A stretch of DNA of 64,000 nucleotides from Myxococcales bacterium (GTDB lineage Bacteria; Myxococcota; Polyangia; Polyangiales; Polyangiaceae): positions 100,311 through 164,310 of the forward strand of contig PLXW01000052.1 in NCBI GenBank assembly GCA_003151595.1. The letters run 5' to 3'. Of the stretch, positions 34,498-44,700 are shown piece after piece. The position numbers and the translations under genes were made by a program. A model generated the notes under the pieces. The model made no database searches, was not told where the DNA came from, and saw only the letters and a program-made list of their open reading frames with translations. Each line of letters begins with the position of its first letter. The stretch's first letter is position 1.

Positions 34498-35286
34498 ATG
34501 ACCACGCAATCCAAGTCGAAGGCCACGCACGTTCACGCTCACGCCCACGCCGCGGCCGACGCCGCGCCCAGCACGACGGAGGTCGACACGGCGGTACCCG
34601 CGGCGACCCCGGTCGTCTTCATCAAGCCGCCCCCTGCGGACGCCAACATTCCGGTGCCGCCGGAGGGGGTCACGAACGCCAGCGGCGTCTACTACCGGGC
34701 AGCGTTGCCTCGGGAGCTGGAGCTTCAGGCGATGCCCGACGTGCTCGAGGAGCTCGCGCGCTTCTCGGACTACCTGGGTGTCTTCGGCAAGACGGCGCCC
34801 CCTCTGGCGTACGTCCTGCAAACGTTCACCGCCGCCAGCGAATGGTCGGCGATGCGCGTGAAGACGGAGGCGTGGGACGCGTTCTCACGCGGCCGAGAGG
34901 GAGCCGCGTGGACCGACGCGCGGCAGATCATGCTGGCCATGGGGCCGGCGTTGGCGTTGGCGGCGAAGACCGACGCGACGATCGCAAGGCAGTTCCCTGC
35001 GCTGGTCCGTCTGTTCGGGGCGAAGAGCGTGATCGCGAAGCGGGGGGTCGCGACGCGGAAACGCGGGAAGAAGAAGGAGGCGGAGCAGGCGGTGGAAGCC
35101 GCGAAGGCGACGACCCAAGCCGCGCCGGCCGCGGCGGTCGAAACGGCGGGGGCGGCGGCGGGAGCTGCTGCGCCGGTCGTGACGGGAGCGGCGGGCGCGA
35201 GCTCGCCGGTGGTGCCGGTGGTTGCGACGCCGGTGGTGACGGGGGCCTCGAACGGCGCGGCGGGTGGGGTTTCGCACCTGTCGTAG
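34498..35286 (+). CDS. Hypothetical His- and Ala/Val-rich protein
   Basis: 262 aa from ATG 34498, chosen for the strong GAGGAG site; ATG 34420 is in frame upstream but poorly served. N-terminal His-rich stretch (HVHAHAHAAADAA), proline-rich linker, a central helical domain (about 60-185: RELELQAMPDVLEELARFSD, YVLQTFTAASEWSAMRVKTE, GPALALAAKTDATIARQFPA), a lysine-rich segment (RKRGKKKEAEQAVEAAKAT) and a low-complexity Ala/Val/Gly/Thr tail. No family recognised. The His-rich stretch may bind metal. A terminator follows 64 nt after the stop. Confidence 0.75.
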   Translation: MTTQSKSKATHVHAHAHAAADAAPSTTEVDTAVPAATPVVFIKPPPADANIPVPPEGVTNASGVYYRAALPRELELQAMPDVLEELARFSDYLGVFGKTAPPLAYVLQTFTAASEWSAMRVKTEAWDAFSRGREGAAWTDARQIMLAMGPALALAAKTDATIARQFPALVRLFGAKSVIAKRGVATRKRGKKKEAEQAVEAAKATTQAAPAAAVETAGAAAGAAAPVVTGAAGASSPVVPVVATPVVTGASNGAAGGVSHLS

Positions 35287-35349
35287 TTGGGCGAGTGCGA
35301 AGTGTGAGAGGGGGCTGGGAGAGGGCCCGGAGTGGAGAAGAGAAGTGAG

Positions 35350-35386
35350 AGCCCCCGATTCTCGAGAGAGCGTCGGGGGCTTTCTT
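35350..35386 (+). terminator. Rho-independent terminator
   Basis: Stem AGCCCCCGA / TCGGGGGCT (9 bp, loop 14 nt) followed by TTCTT. It ends the unit containing the His/Ala-rich protein gene; the cytochrome gene from the other strand converges. Confidence 0.75.
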
Positions 35387-35479
35387 GTGCGCGTCGTGCA
35401 CGTCGCGTGCGGACGGTCCTCTTGAGCGGCTGCAGGCACTTGTCACCGGCGTCGCGACCCGCGCCGTCGCCTTGGCGGC

Positions 35480-37012
35480 TCAGAGCGCGAGGAGGAACGC
35501 GACGAGGTCCGCCTTCTCTTGCGCAGTGAACCCGATCGCGAAGCGCCTGTCGTAGAAGTTCACCGCGCCGGCGAGCGTCGCCGCGGAGCCGCCGTGGAAG
35601 TACGGAGCGCGCCCGGCCAGACCGCGGAGGATCGGCGCCTTGAACTTCCCGATGTCGGCCCACTTCCCGGTCACGAGGGCGCGTCCCGGATCGGTGACCT
35701 GAACCGTGGCCCCGGTCACGTTGTTCTGCAGCGTGTAGAGCGGCAAGTCGGGCGTCCGGCGCGCGCCATCGGCGATCCCGATGTTCATCGGGAGCGCCAC
35801 GGAGTGATGTCCGTAGTTCGGCGCGTCGTGGCACGTCGTGCATGTCCCCGGCAGACTGGCGATGCCGAGCACGTCGTTGAGCCCTCCGACGCCCGTGATC
35901 GCGATCGGCTTCCGGTTGAAGAGCGCCTCTCCGCGCGCGATCTGCGCCTGGTAAGCGTTCGTCGCGCCCGACCAGGCCGAATAGAGGGTGAACGCGTCGG
36001 GCGTGAATGGTGCGTGGGTGACCGAATCGCCGGCGAGGACATCGTTGATTCCCACGTAGAAGGGCTGATTCGCCGAGAGCCAGTCGGGGCCCCCATTGCC
36101 GCCGTTCAGGGACAGATCCCCGGCGTTCGCGTCGACGCTCTGCGCCGTGTGCAGGCCCGTCTCGAAGTCGACGATCGCTTGGAGGTCCGCGCTCGCCAGC
36201 CCGGCGATCGCCTGCGCGTGCCCGAGCGTCGCTCCCATCGCCTGATCCAGCAGGTCGGAGATGATGTCGTGGCCGGGGAGCGTTTCGCGACCGTCCCACA
36301 TGACGGTGGTGAGCACCGGCGTGGGGACGGGTTGGTCTTTCGGGTTTCCGTTCGTGCTCGCGGGTGACAGCCGCAGGTTGGTCGCGGGGAGCGGCCTGCG
36401 AAAGAGCGAGAGCTGCGCCGACGAGGCGTAGCCGTAAGGATCGTCGACTGCCGCGAGGACGAACTCGGCCCCGGCAGGGATACCGATGCCAACCCGAATG
36501 ACGCCCTTGGTGAGGAGCATGCTGAAGGCGCTCGTCCGGGCGGCGGCCGTGCTCACGTCGGCGTTCGGAGAGTTCGCGCCATCGACGGTGCGGAAGATCG
36601 GATCCGTGGCGCCATAGTTCGCGGGGTTCGCCTCCACCGGGCAGTCGGCGAGATTGAGGAGGCAGCTCGTATTGGTGACGACGAGCGGGTTCGTGAAGCG
36701 GAGCCGGATGCTCGCGGCGCTGACTCCCCAGGCATCCTGGGGCGTGTGGCAGTGAATGCACGCGCGGCCGTTGGTCCCGAGGGACGTGAAGAATGGATAC
36801 CCGCTGATCTTGTTCGGCTTGAACATGATCTTCGCGTTGTCCGTGTAAGTCCGCAGGGTCCCGCTCGCGTTCGAGAACGCGAGGGAGTTCAGTTTGTCGG
36901 AGGCCGCGAGCGAGACTCTCCCCACCTCCTCGTGGGCCGTCTCTCCGACGGGACCACCGCAGCCGCTCAGCAGTCCCACGACGATTGCCCCAACACCGGT
37001 GCGCTTCTTCAT
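35480..37012 (-). CDS. MauG-like di-heme c-type cytochrome lipoprotein
   Basis: 510 aa from ATG 37012 behind GAGGGAGTG. Signal peptide with lipobox LLSGC. Two heme-c sites: CIHCH at residue 85 and CTTCH at 391. It also has YGHHSVALPMNIGIADGARR, FKAPILRGLAGRAPYFHGGS, AGAVNFYDRRFAIGFTAQEK and ADLVAFLLAL at the end, typical of di-heme peroxidase/MauG-like proteins. It should act outside the inner membrane, in electron transfer or peroxide reduction. A second di-heme lipoprotein gene lies 6 kb away on the same strand. Confidence 0.9.
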   Translation of the reverse strand: MKKRTGVGAIVVGLLSGCGGPVGETAHEEVGRVSLAASDKLNSLAFSNASGTLRTYTDNAKIMFKPNKISGYPFFTSLGTNGRACIHCHTPQDAWGVSAASIRLRFTNPLVVTNTSCLLNLADCPVEANPANYGATDPIFRTVDGANSPNADVSTAAARTSAFSMLLTKGVIRVGIGIPAGAEFVLAAVDDPYGYASSAQLSLFRRPLPATNLRLSPASTNGNPKDQPVPTPVLTTVMWDGRETLPGHDIISDLLDQAMGATLGHAQAIAGLASADLQAIVDFETGLHTAQSVDANAGDLSLNGGNGGPDWLSANQPFYVGINDVLAGDSVTHAPFTPDAFTLYSAWSGATNAYQAQIARGEALFNRKPIAITGVGGLNDVLGIASLPGTCTTCHDAPNYGHHSVALPMNIGIADGARRTPDLPLYTLQNNVTGATVQVTDPGRALVTGKWADIGKFKAPILRGLAGRAPYFHGGSAATLAGAVNFYDRRFAIGFTAQEKADLVAFLLAL

Positions 37013-37642
37013 CTGTTCACTCCCTCTCAAGATGGACCAAGGCATGTCCCCGACGCACCGACGCGTGGGGTGTCGTCCGCCGTGCACGATGCACGACGAC
37101 AGTCGGCGATCACGTTCGGCTCGGCGCGCGGCTCCCCGTCGCGCGAGCGCTGGGTTCAACTTCTCAGAGGTCTCCCATCGCGCCTGTCATCTCAGTTCCA
37201 TGTCGCGTTGCGCGCAGCGCGCAGACGTACCCCGCCGCTCCGTCCCGCATCGGGGACGTCGCGCGCTACTGCTGCCGACCAACCTCAGTGACTCGATGCC
37301 TGCGACACTCAGCTTCACACGCGCGCTGCGGTCTCTCTTGCGGCCATCCCAGGCAATTGGGCCGACCATGAACGCGCGCGCTGCAAAGTCGACGAGACGT
37401 GGTGCAGAGTTCAGACCATTAACTCTTGGAGTTCACGGGACCGTTCGAGCAGGTACGCGAGGCAACCTCACGTGGCGTACTTCGGCCGATGGCAGGGAGG
37501 CTCGCAGAGCTCGGGTCGGAGGGATCGGCGAAGTGACGCGGAGAACGAGAGGAACCGCGACCGGTTCTTGACAATCTGCGCTCGTCCGATGAAGGTGCGC
37601 GTCCTCTTTCGGTGACGCGCCGCTCGGCGAGGCATCGAGGGC
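37013..37642. other. Intergenic stretch before tRNA-Phe
   Basis: About 630 nt without a convincing gene. It holds the cytochrome promoter on the left. TTGACA at 37568-37573 is a perfect -35 box about 70 nt before the tRNA; the hexamer 17 nt later (GAAGGT) is a poor -10, so the tRNA promoter is only tentative. Confidence 0.45.
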
Positions 37643-37718
37643 GCCCAGATAGCTCAGTTGGTAGAGCAGGGGATTGAAAATCCCCGTGTCGGCGGTTCGA
37701 TTCCGTCTCTGGGCACCA
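37643..37718 (+). tRNA. tRNA-Phe (GAA)
   Basis: 76 nt including an encoded CCA. Acceptor stem GCCCAGA/TCTGGGC, D-arm AGCTCAGTTGGTAGAGCA, anticodon stem GGGGA/TCCCC with loop TTGAAAA (anticodon GAA at 37676-37678), T-loop GGTTCGATTCC. All stems pair, so the tRNA should be functional. tRNA genes often mark insertion sites, but I see no integrase or attachment repeat here. Confidence 0.97.
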
Positions 37719-37808
37719 GAATCCCGCGGCAGAGCGCGGGGCAAGGTGGCGGCAGTCCGGGAGCGCTCCCCCGCCCGGGACTCCCCCGCGCAGCGTATCC
37801 TCCCGCCC

Positions 37809-38237
37809 ATGTCCCCTTCCGCCACCGAAACCCTCATCTGGGAAGGCCACCCCACGTGGCGCGCGTGGCCCATCCAGTGGATCTTCGGCTGGATCCTCCT
37901 CCCGATCATCGTCGGCCTCTTCCTCCTCATGCCCATCTGGACGCGCATGAAGGCGAACCGCTGGAAGCTCACATCGCGCCGCATCGAGGTCGAGAGCGGG
38001 CTCCTCTCGAAGAAGGTCGACACTCTGGAGCTCTGGCGGATACGCGACGTGGAGTACCGGCAGTCGCTCATCGATCGCATGGCCGGGGTCGCGTGCATCT
38101 TCGTGACGGCGCACGACGGGACGCAGCCGGCGCTCGAGATCCGCGGCATCCCGGGCGACCGCGCGATCTACGACCAGCTGATGGCCGCCGTGATGGACGC
38201 GCGCCAGCAGCGCGGCGTGATGAACTTGAATCCGTGA
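37809..38237 (+). CDS. PH-domain (YdbS-type) membrane protein
   Basis: 142 aa from ATG 37809. ETLIWEGHPTWRAWPIQWIF, then a membrane segment (FGWILLPIIVGLFLLMPIW), then a bacterial PH-like region: RWKLTSRRIEVESGLLSKKV, DTLELWRIRDVEYRQSLIDR, GVACIFVTAHDGTQPALEIR. This matches the bPH2/YdbS family of membrane proteins, function unknown. It follows tRNA-Phe on the same strand by 90 nt. Confidence 0.87.
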   Translation: MSPSATETLIWEGHPTWRAWPIQWIFGWILLPIIVGLFLLMPIWTRMKANRWKLTSRRIEVESGLLSKKVDTLELWRIRDVEYRQSLIDRMAGVACIFVTAHDGTQPALEIRGIPGDRAIYDQLMAAVMDARQQRGVMNLNP

Positions 38238-38286
38238 AGAGTGACGGAGCGACGGTGACGGAGCGACCGCACGCCCGACTCGCTCT

Positions 38287-39843
38287 ATGCTGCGCGCCAT
38301 GAAGCGAAGTCTCTGGCTGCTCGGCTCGTCTCTCGGTGCCCTCGCCCTCGCGAACCTCCCCGCCGCGTGCGTCTCCAACACCGATACCGCGCCCGGTGGC
38401 TCCGACTCGGGGACGCCCCCCGAAGGGGACGGAGGCTCGCCCGGCAGCGACGCTTCGCAACCGATCAACGACGCCGCGCTCAGCGACGCCGGAGCCGACA
38501 CCTCCATCGCGGACGCGGACGCAGCGGCGCAGCCTCTCACGCTGAAGGTGCTCCTCCTCGGCGCGCCGGAGCAGGGCATCCACGTCGTGTTTCAAGACGC
38601 GACGGGCGTGGTGATCACGAGCGCCGACACCGACGCGACCGGGACGGTCACTCAGCTCGTCGCCGCCGGAAGCCAGGTCACCGTCTTGCTCGGCACGACG
38701 ACCAGTCCAAACCTCGTCACCCTCACGGACGTCGCGCCGGGCGACGTGCTCACGGTCGTCGACACGGAGAACGAGAGCTTTTCGAGCAACAGCGTGTCGT
38801 TCACTCTCCCCGCGCCCACGTGGGACGCCTCGGGGAGCACCGAGCAGGTGCACGCGGGGAGCTGCCAGGTGACCCTCCCTGGGATCCTCTATCCCCAACC
38901 CTTCTGCCAATCGGGCGGGGTGTTCCCCGTCCTCGCGCGCGCGCTCGACTCGACGGGGCAAGAGCTCGCGTACACGTACCAGGGAGGGAACGTGCTCGAC
39001 CCCGATGGCGGGCTCCCCGACGGCGACACCACGGTCCCCGTCGTCGTGACCCGCCCGTGGGCGACGTCGACCGCCACGGCCACGATCACCGTGACGAACC
39101 CGCCGCCGCAAACGATCGACGGCGGACAGGTCTCGACCGCGAACAGGGTCTCGGTCTCGTACTCCGAGGTATCGGGGAACGTCCCTCTTTCGCTTCTGTC
39201 CGGGGCGGGCAGCACGATCGACGACGCCGGCACGCAGACCGTCGGATACGTGATGCACCCCGGGTACCCCGACTTCGTCCAGGCGGCGGCGTACGACGAC
39301 TTCAACACGGGCTACGGCAGCGTCGAGATGATCGTCGCCGGCGCGACTCGGGCGGCGGCCACGGCGACGTCGCAGTCCCTCTCCCTGGATCTCTCGTCGC
39401 TCCCGCCGATCGTCGCCGCGTCGATCGACTCGAGCAGCGCCGGAACGATCGCGCAGCCGAACGTGACCTGGACGAGCGCGGGCTCTCTGTCCGCCGCCAA
39501 CGGGATCTTCGTGCAGGCGCAGTGGTACCAGACCATCCCTCTCGACGGCGGAGGCGCCAGCTACGTGAGCGGCACGTGGACCATCCTCGCTCCCCCGACG
39601 GCGACGAGCGTGCATGCCCCCGCGCTCCCGGCCTCGTTCGCGCCATGGATCCCCGGGGTCGGCTCGTCGTGGACGACGCTGCCCAGAGTCGGCGCGATCA
39701 AGGCGTCGTTCGTCCCCGGGTACGCGGCGCTGCGCGCACAGTTCGGGAGCCTGCCGTTCATGTCCGGCTACCAGATCGTCGTACCCACGCTCCCTGTGAA
39801 TGGGACGATCTACGTGAGTGGGATCTATCCGAACGAGGGGTGA
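38287..39843 (+). CDS. Putative secreted lipoprotein with Asp/Ala/Gly linker
   Basis: 518 aa; ATG 38299 is an equally good start. Signal peptide with lipobox LPAAC, then a linker rich in Asp, Gly and Ser (GGSDSGTPPEGDGGSPGSDA) and a long beta-rich body, beginning with a carboxypeptidase-regulatory-like stretch LKVLLLGAPEQGIHVVFQDA and VVITSADTDATGTVT. No enzyme motif. This linker style is typical of myxobacterial surface lipoproteins. Another lipoprotein gene follows 35 nt later, so the pair may be an operon. Confidence 0.8.
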   Translation: MLRAMKRSLWLLGSSLGALALANLPAACVSNTDTAPGGSDSGTPPEGDGGSPGSDASQPINDAALSDAGADTSIADADAAAQPLTLKVLLLGAPEQGIHVVFQDATGVVITSADTDATGTVTQLVAAGSQVTVLLGTTTSPNLVTLTDVAPGDVLTVVDTENESFSSNSVSFTLPAPTWDASGSTEQVHAGSCQVTLPGILYPQPFCQSGGVFPVLARALDSTGQELAYTYQGGNVLDPDGGLPDGDTTVPVVVTRPWATSTATATITVTNPPPQTIDGGQVSTANRVSVSYSEVSGNVPLSLLSGAGSTIDDAGTQTVGYVMHPGYPDFVQAAAYDDFNTGYGSVEMIVAGATRAAATATSQSLSLDLSSLPPIVAASIDSSSAGTIAQPNVTWTSAGSLSAANGIFVQAQWYQTIPLDGGGASYVSGTWTILAPPTATSVHAPALPASFAPWIPGVGSSWTTLPRVGAIKASFVPGYAALRAQFGSLPFMSGYQIVVPTLPVNGTIYVSGIYPNEG

Positions 39844-39878
39844 GCGCCTTACGCTCTCCTCTCTGGAGGGGAGTGCCC

Positions 39879-40730
39879 ATGCGTCTTCGAACCAAGGTCT
39901 CGTGCGCCATCATCACCGGCCTCGGCATGACTTCACTCGCCGCGTTCGCCGCAGGCTGCGTCGGCGATGACAACGCCACGCCCGCCGTCGACTCCGGTCT
40001 CGACTCGACGGTGAACGAACCCGAGACGAGCACCCCGACGCCCGACGCGAGCGAAGACGCAGGACCGGGGACCGACTCTGCGCCGACGAACCAGGACGCC
40101 GGCGACGACGCGGGCGACTCGGCGATCCCCGACACGGGCGTCGACGCCGGATGCGCTCCGGCGTTGCCCGGTGCGTGGCAGCCACCCGCATACGTGCCGG
40201 CCATCGGGCGCTACACGTCCCACTGCGACAACGGGTCGAGTCAGGTGGACGGCTACTGGACGGCGTGCCTCGGCGACGCGGCGGCCCCTGCGGCATGCGC
40301 GGCGTTCGCCGACGCCTCGGCTTTGAACGCCGACTGCGCGCCGTGCCTCGTCACGCCGGAGGACGCCGGCGCGTACGGCGCCGCGGTCGTGCGCGGTGTG
40401 CCGGTGTTGAACCTCGCGGGGTGCATCCAGATCGCCGACACGAGCGACGCCGGCCTCGCGTGCGCGACGGCGGTGCAAGCGACGGAGGCGTGCGCCGAAG
40501 CGGCGTGCCGTGCGAGCTGCGCGCTGACGAGCGATCCGGCGAGCGTCGCGGCGTACGTCGCGTGCACGAAAGCCGCGACCGCATCCACGGCGTGCAGCAC
40601 GTGGGCGACGCCCGCCCAGGGGTGCGTCAGCGCCGAGCAAGAAGCGGGCGTGGGCGAGATCACGAACTGCTTCGCCGCCACGGCCGAGCAAGAGTTCGAC
40701 GACATCGGCGTCTACTTCTGCGGGAGCTGA
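39879..40730 (+). CDS. Cys-rich lipoprotein
   Basis: 283 aa from ATG 39879 behind GGAGGGGAG. Signal peptide with lipobox FAAGC, Asp/Thr-rich linker (DSGLDSTVNEPETSTPTPDA, TNQDAGDDAGDSAIPDTGVD), then a compact domain with 16 or so cysteines, for example ACLGDAAAPAACAAFADASA, NADCAPCLVT, ACAEAACRASCALT, ending FDDIGVYFCGS. The Cys pattern suggests many disulfides outside the cell. No family named. Confidence 0.82.
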   Translation: MRLRTKVSCAIITGLGMTSLAAFAAGCVGDDNATPAVDSGLDSTVNEPETSTPTPDASEDAGPGTDSAPTNQDAGDDAGDSAIPDTGVDAGCAPALPGAWQPPAYVPAIGRYTSHCDNGSSQVDGYWTACLGDAAAPAACAAFADASALNADCAPCLVTPEDAGAYGAAVVRGVPVLNLAGCIQIADTSDAGLACATAVQATEACAEAACRASCALTSDPASVAAYVACTKAATASTACSTWATPAQGCVSAEQEAGVGEITNCFAATAEQEFDDIGVYFCGS

Positions 40731-40748
40731 GGGTCTCTCTCTCGAACG

Positions 40749-41711
40749 CTAGCCAAGCCTCCGCGCGAGCTCGTCGGCGCCGTTCGCGCGCGGCACGTGA
40801 CCCGCGCACGTCTTCACGCGCCACGCCTGGTCGTCGATGTTGCGCGCGAACGCCGTGAACGTCGTGCGCTCCGCGAAGCCGAGCCACTGCGCTTCCCAGA
40901 AAGCGTTGTAGCCGGCGCCGCTCGCGATCGCGTCGGCGCCGGGGAGCCACTCGGCGAGCGGGAAGAACGAGTCGCCGTCGTGCACGTGAACGCCCGGCGC
41001 GCGCGCAGCCTCGGCTCTCTCGTCGACGCTGGTGACCGCGCCCTTCATCGCATCGTCGCGCGACAGCGTGAACGCATGCACCGAGCCGCCCCCCTTCGTG
41101 AGCTCCGCCCACTCTCCGGGCACGCCGACCTGATGCACCACCACCAGCCGCTCGCCCGCCGCGACGCCGAGCGCCTCGCGCAGCGCCGTCTTCGGCTTCA
41201 CCTCGCCGGGGTTCGCGATCACGATCGGATCGATCGCCTCGTCTTCATGTCCCCTCCCCGCCCCCGGCTCGATCGCGATCACGCGCGCGTACTGCGAGCG
41301 CTCGTACGGATGCCCCGGCGGCCCGATGAACCACTTCGGCGGCACGCTTCGGATGAGCAGCCACGCTTCGCACGACGGCAGCGGGAGCACGTGACGAAGC
41401 GGCGCCCAGAAGAGATCCACGAGAACCACGTCTGGGGCGAACGCCGCCAGCGCCCGCGCGAGATCGCTCTCCCTGGCGCGCGCCGGATCACGCAGCTCCT
41501 CGTGCTTCACGGTCACCTCGCGCAGCGACGCGCCGCGATCGCCTTCGCGCCCTGCGCGCGCGACGGCGTATGGAAAGCGCGGCGCGAAGATCGCGAACGT
41601 GGCCTTCGATCCACAGCGAGCGAGCGCGCGCTCGATGGCGAGCCCCCGCAACAGGTGCCCGGCGCCGATCGTCCCCGCCGTGAAAAACGCGACGCGCACG
41701 CGCGCGAGCAT
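40749..41711 (-). CDS. MurG/GT28-like glycosyltransferase
   Basis: 320 aa from ATG 41711. N-terminal VRVAFFTAGTIGAGHLLRGL is the glycine-rich start of a GT-B fold, FAPDVVLVDLFWAP the second strand of that domain, and ADAIASGAGYNAFWEAQWLG the nucleotide-sugar binding loop. It thus resembles UDP-sugar transferases of the MurG/MGT kind, with no signal or membrane segments. Acceptor is unknown. It is convergent with the Cys-rich lipoprotein and divergent from the STK gene. Confidence 0.8.
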   Translation of the reverse strand: MLARVRVAFFTAGTIGAGHLLRGLAIERALARCGSKATFAIFAPRFPYAVARAGREGDRGASLREVTVKHEELRDPARARESDLARALAAFAPDVVLVDLFWAPLRHVLPLPSCEAWLLIRSVPPKWFIGPPGHPYERSQYARVIAIEPGAGRGHEDEAIDPIVIANPGEVKPKTALREALGVAAGERLVVVHQVGVPGEWAELTKGGGSVHAFTLSRDDAMKGAVTSVDERAEAARAPGVHVHDGDSFFPLAEWLPGADAIASGAGYNAFWEAQWLGFAERTTFTAFARNIDDQAWRVKTCAGHVPRANGADELARRLG

Positions 41712-41784
41712 ACGATAGCCTTTTCGATCAGGGGGCGATGTCGCTGAGCGATCGGATGCAGCTGCCGCGCGGTTTGGCGGTCAC

Positions 41785-44700
41785 ATGAGTCGCGCGATCC
41801 CGACGCTCCCGTCGCGCTTCCGCCTCGGCCGACGTCTCGGCGAAGGGGGGATGGGGACCGTCTACGAAGCGCACGATCGCGAGCGCGACGAGCGGGTCGC
41901 CATCAAGGTGCTGAAGAAAGGGACGCACAGCGGCCTGACGCGCTTCAAGCGCGAGTTCCGATCGCTCCAGGACATCCACCACCCGAACCTCGTCACGCTC
42001 GGCGAGCTCTTCTCCGAAGGGGACGAGTGGTTCTTCACGATGGAGCTCGTGAAGGGGGAAGACTTCATCTCGTGGGTCACGCGGTCGTCGCACTCGCAAG
42101 ACGTGGATCGCGACGAGAACGAGCGCGACACGGGGCGGCCGCCGGCGATGCTGGTGTTCGACGAGAAGCGGCTCCGCACGTCGCTGGTGCAGCTGGCGCA
42201 GGGGCTTGGCGCGCTGCACGAAGCGCAGAAGGTGCATCGCGACGTGAAGCCGTCGAACGTGCTCGTCGACGACGATGGGCGCGTCGTGGTGCTCGACTTC
42301 GGTCTGGTGCACGACCTCGCGGCCGACCTCGGGCCGACGATGACCGATCTCGACGTGGTGGGGACCCCTGCGTACATGGCTCCGGAGCAAGCCGCGTCGC
42401 GCGCCGTGGGGCCGGCCGCCGATTGGTATGCGGTGGGCGTGCTCCTCTACGAGACGCTGACCGGCGAGCTCCCGTTCGACGGCGCGCCGCTCGAGATGCT
42501 CCTCGCGAAGCAACGGAGCGAGCCGAAGCCGCCGGGGACGATCGCGCAGGGGATCCCCGCCGATCTCGACGAGCTGTGCACGCGCCTCCTCCACTTCGAT
42601 CCCGTGCAGCGCCCCACCGGGCGACAGATCCTCCGCTCGCTCGACGCCGCCCCCTCGATGGTCGATCGCTCGTCGATGTCGCTGTCGTCGACCTCGCTCG
42701 GCGTGCCGTTCGTCGGGCGCGAGCAGGAGCTGGCCGAGCTGCGGCTGGCGTTCGAGGACTCGCGACGGAAGGCGGTGACGCTGTTGGTGCGCGGTGAGTC
42801 GGGCATCGGCAAGAGCTGCATGGTGCGCCACTTCACCGACGGCGTGACCTCGCAGGGTCGCGACGTGCTCCTCCTTCAGGGGCGCTGCTACGAGCGCGAG
42901 AGCGTCCCGTACAAAGCGTTCGACGGCGTGGTCGACGCCATCGCGCGGTTCCTGGCGCGCCTCCCTTCGAGCGCCGTCGAGCGCTTCCTCCCGACGCGCC
43001 CCGCGCGCCTCCTCCAGCTCTTTCCGATCCTCCGTCGCGTCGAGGCGATCGCGCAGGCGCCCGGGAACGACGACGCGGTGCTCGATCCGCACGAGATCCG
43101 CTCGCGTGCCTTCAGCGCGATGCGCGAGCTCATCGCGCGGATCGCCGACGCGCACCGGCTCATCGTGCTCATCGACGATCTCCAGTGGGCCGACGCCGAC
43201 AGCTTCGCGCTCCTCTACGAGATCCTGCGGCCGCCCGAGGAGCCGAGCTTCCTTCTCCTTGGGACGGTGCGCGAGGCCTCGAGCGAAGCCTCCATGGCGG
43301 CGGTGCCCGATCACGATCCCACGACGCTGCTCCCCGGCGACATCCGGCGGATCGATCTCGCGCGCCTCCCGCGCGACGACGCGCGCACGCTGGTGAGCAA
43401 GCTGGTGCAGCGCATCGCGCCCGAGATGCCGATCAGCGCCGAAACGCTGGCCGAAGAGGCCGACGGTCACCCGCTGTTCATCGACGAGATCGTCCGCCAC
43501 CTGTTCCTCGTCGGCGCGTCGCAAGGGCCGCTGCGCCTCGAAGACGTGCTCTGGTCGCGCATCAGCCTGCTCGAGGATCTGCCGCGCAAGATCATCGAGG
43601 TGCTCGCCGTCGCCAACTCGCCGCTGTCGCAGGCCGTCGTGGCCAAGGCCATCGAGGCCACGCCGTCGGAGCTCGCGCGGACGCTCTCGTTTCTGCGCGT
43701 CGCGCACCTCGTGCGAACCACCGGCGCGCGCGGGAGCGATCAGATCGAGGTGTTCCACGGGCGCGTGCGCGACGCCGTGCTGGCGAACACGTCGGACGAA
43801 GCTTGCCGGCGGCATCACCTGCGGATCGCCGTGGCGCTGGAGTCGACGGGGAGCAACGACGCCGATCTGCTCGGCGTGCACTGGCTCGGCGCGGGCGACA
43901 AGGAGAAGGCCTCGAAGTACATGCTCATGGCGGCGGATCGCGCCTCCGCGGCGCTGGCGTTCGATCGCGCCGCGAGCCTCTACGCCTGGACCCTCGAGCT
44001 GCGCGAGAAAGGGACACGGAAGTTCGTCCTCGCCGAGATACGCCTCCTTCAGACGAAGCTGGGAGACGCGCTCGTCAGCGCGGGGAGAGGCGCACGCGCG
44101 GCGCAGGCGTACCGCGCCGCGGCCATCGGCGCGAACGAAGCGGAGGCGATCGATCTGCGAAGCCGCGCCGCCGATCAGCTCCTGCGAAGCGGACACTTCG
44201 ACGACGGGCTCGTCGCGATTCAGGAAGTGCTGGCCTCGATCGGGATGAAGCTCCCGGAGGCGCCGTGGCGCGCGCTCGTGGCGCTCGTGTTGTGGCGCGT
44301 GGTGCTCACGCTTCGCGGGCTCGGCTATCGCCTGCGCGACGCGAGTCACGTGGCGGCGCGCGATCTCACGCGCATCGATGCCTGCTCGGCGGTGGCGCTG
44401 TCGCTATCGCTCGTCGATCCTCTTTGCGGGCAGGTCTTTCAGACGCGGAACATCCTGTGGTCGCTCGGCACCGGCGAGCCTCAGCGCGTCTCGCGCGCCC
44501 TCTCGCTCGAAGTAGGCTACCGCGCGATTCGCGGATGGCCGGAATGGAAGCGCACGAACGCGCTCGACGTCGAGGCGCGCGGGCTGGCGCGCGAGATCGC
44601 CGAGCCATACACCGTGGCCTGGTCACTGGCCACGTCGGGAACGGCGCGGTTCCTGGCCGGGCTGTTCGAGGAAGCGCTGGCGACGTGTGACGAGGCCGAG

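Noticed and set aside
37643..37718. tRNA-Phe as attachment site of an integrated element
   Set aside because: No integrase and no repeat of the tRNA 3' end were seen in the window.
41728..44349. 873-codon reverse frame over the first kinase gene
   Set aside because: Looks protein-like only by length; no domain, while the forward frame is a full kinase-ATPase.
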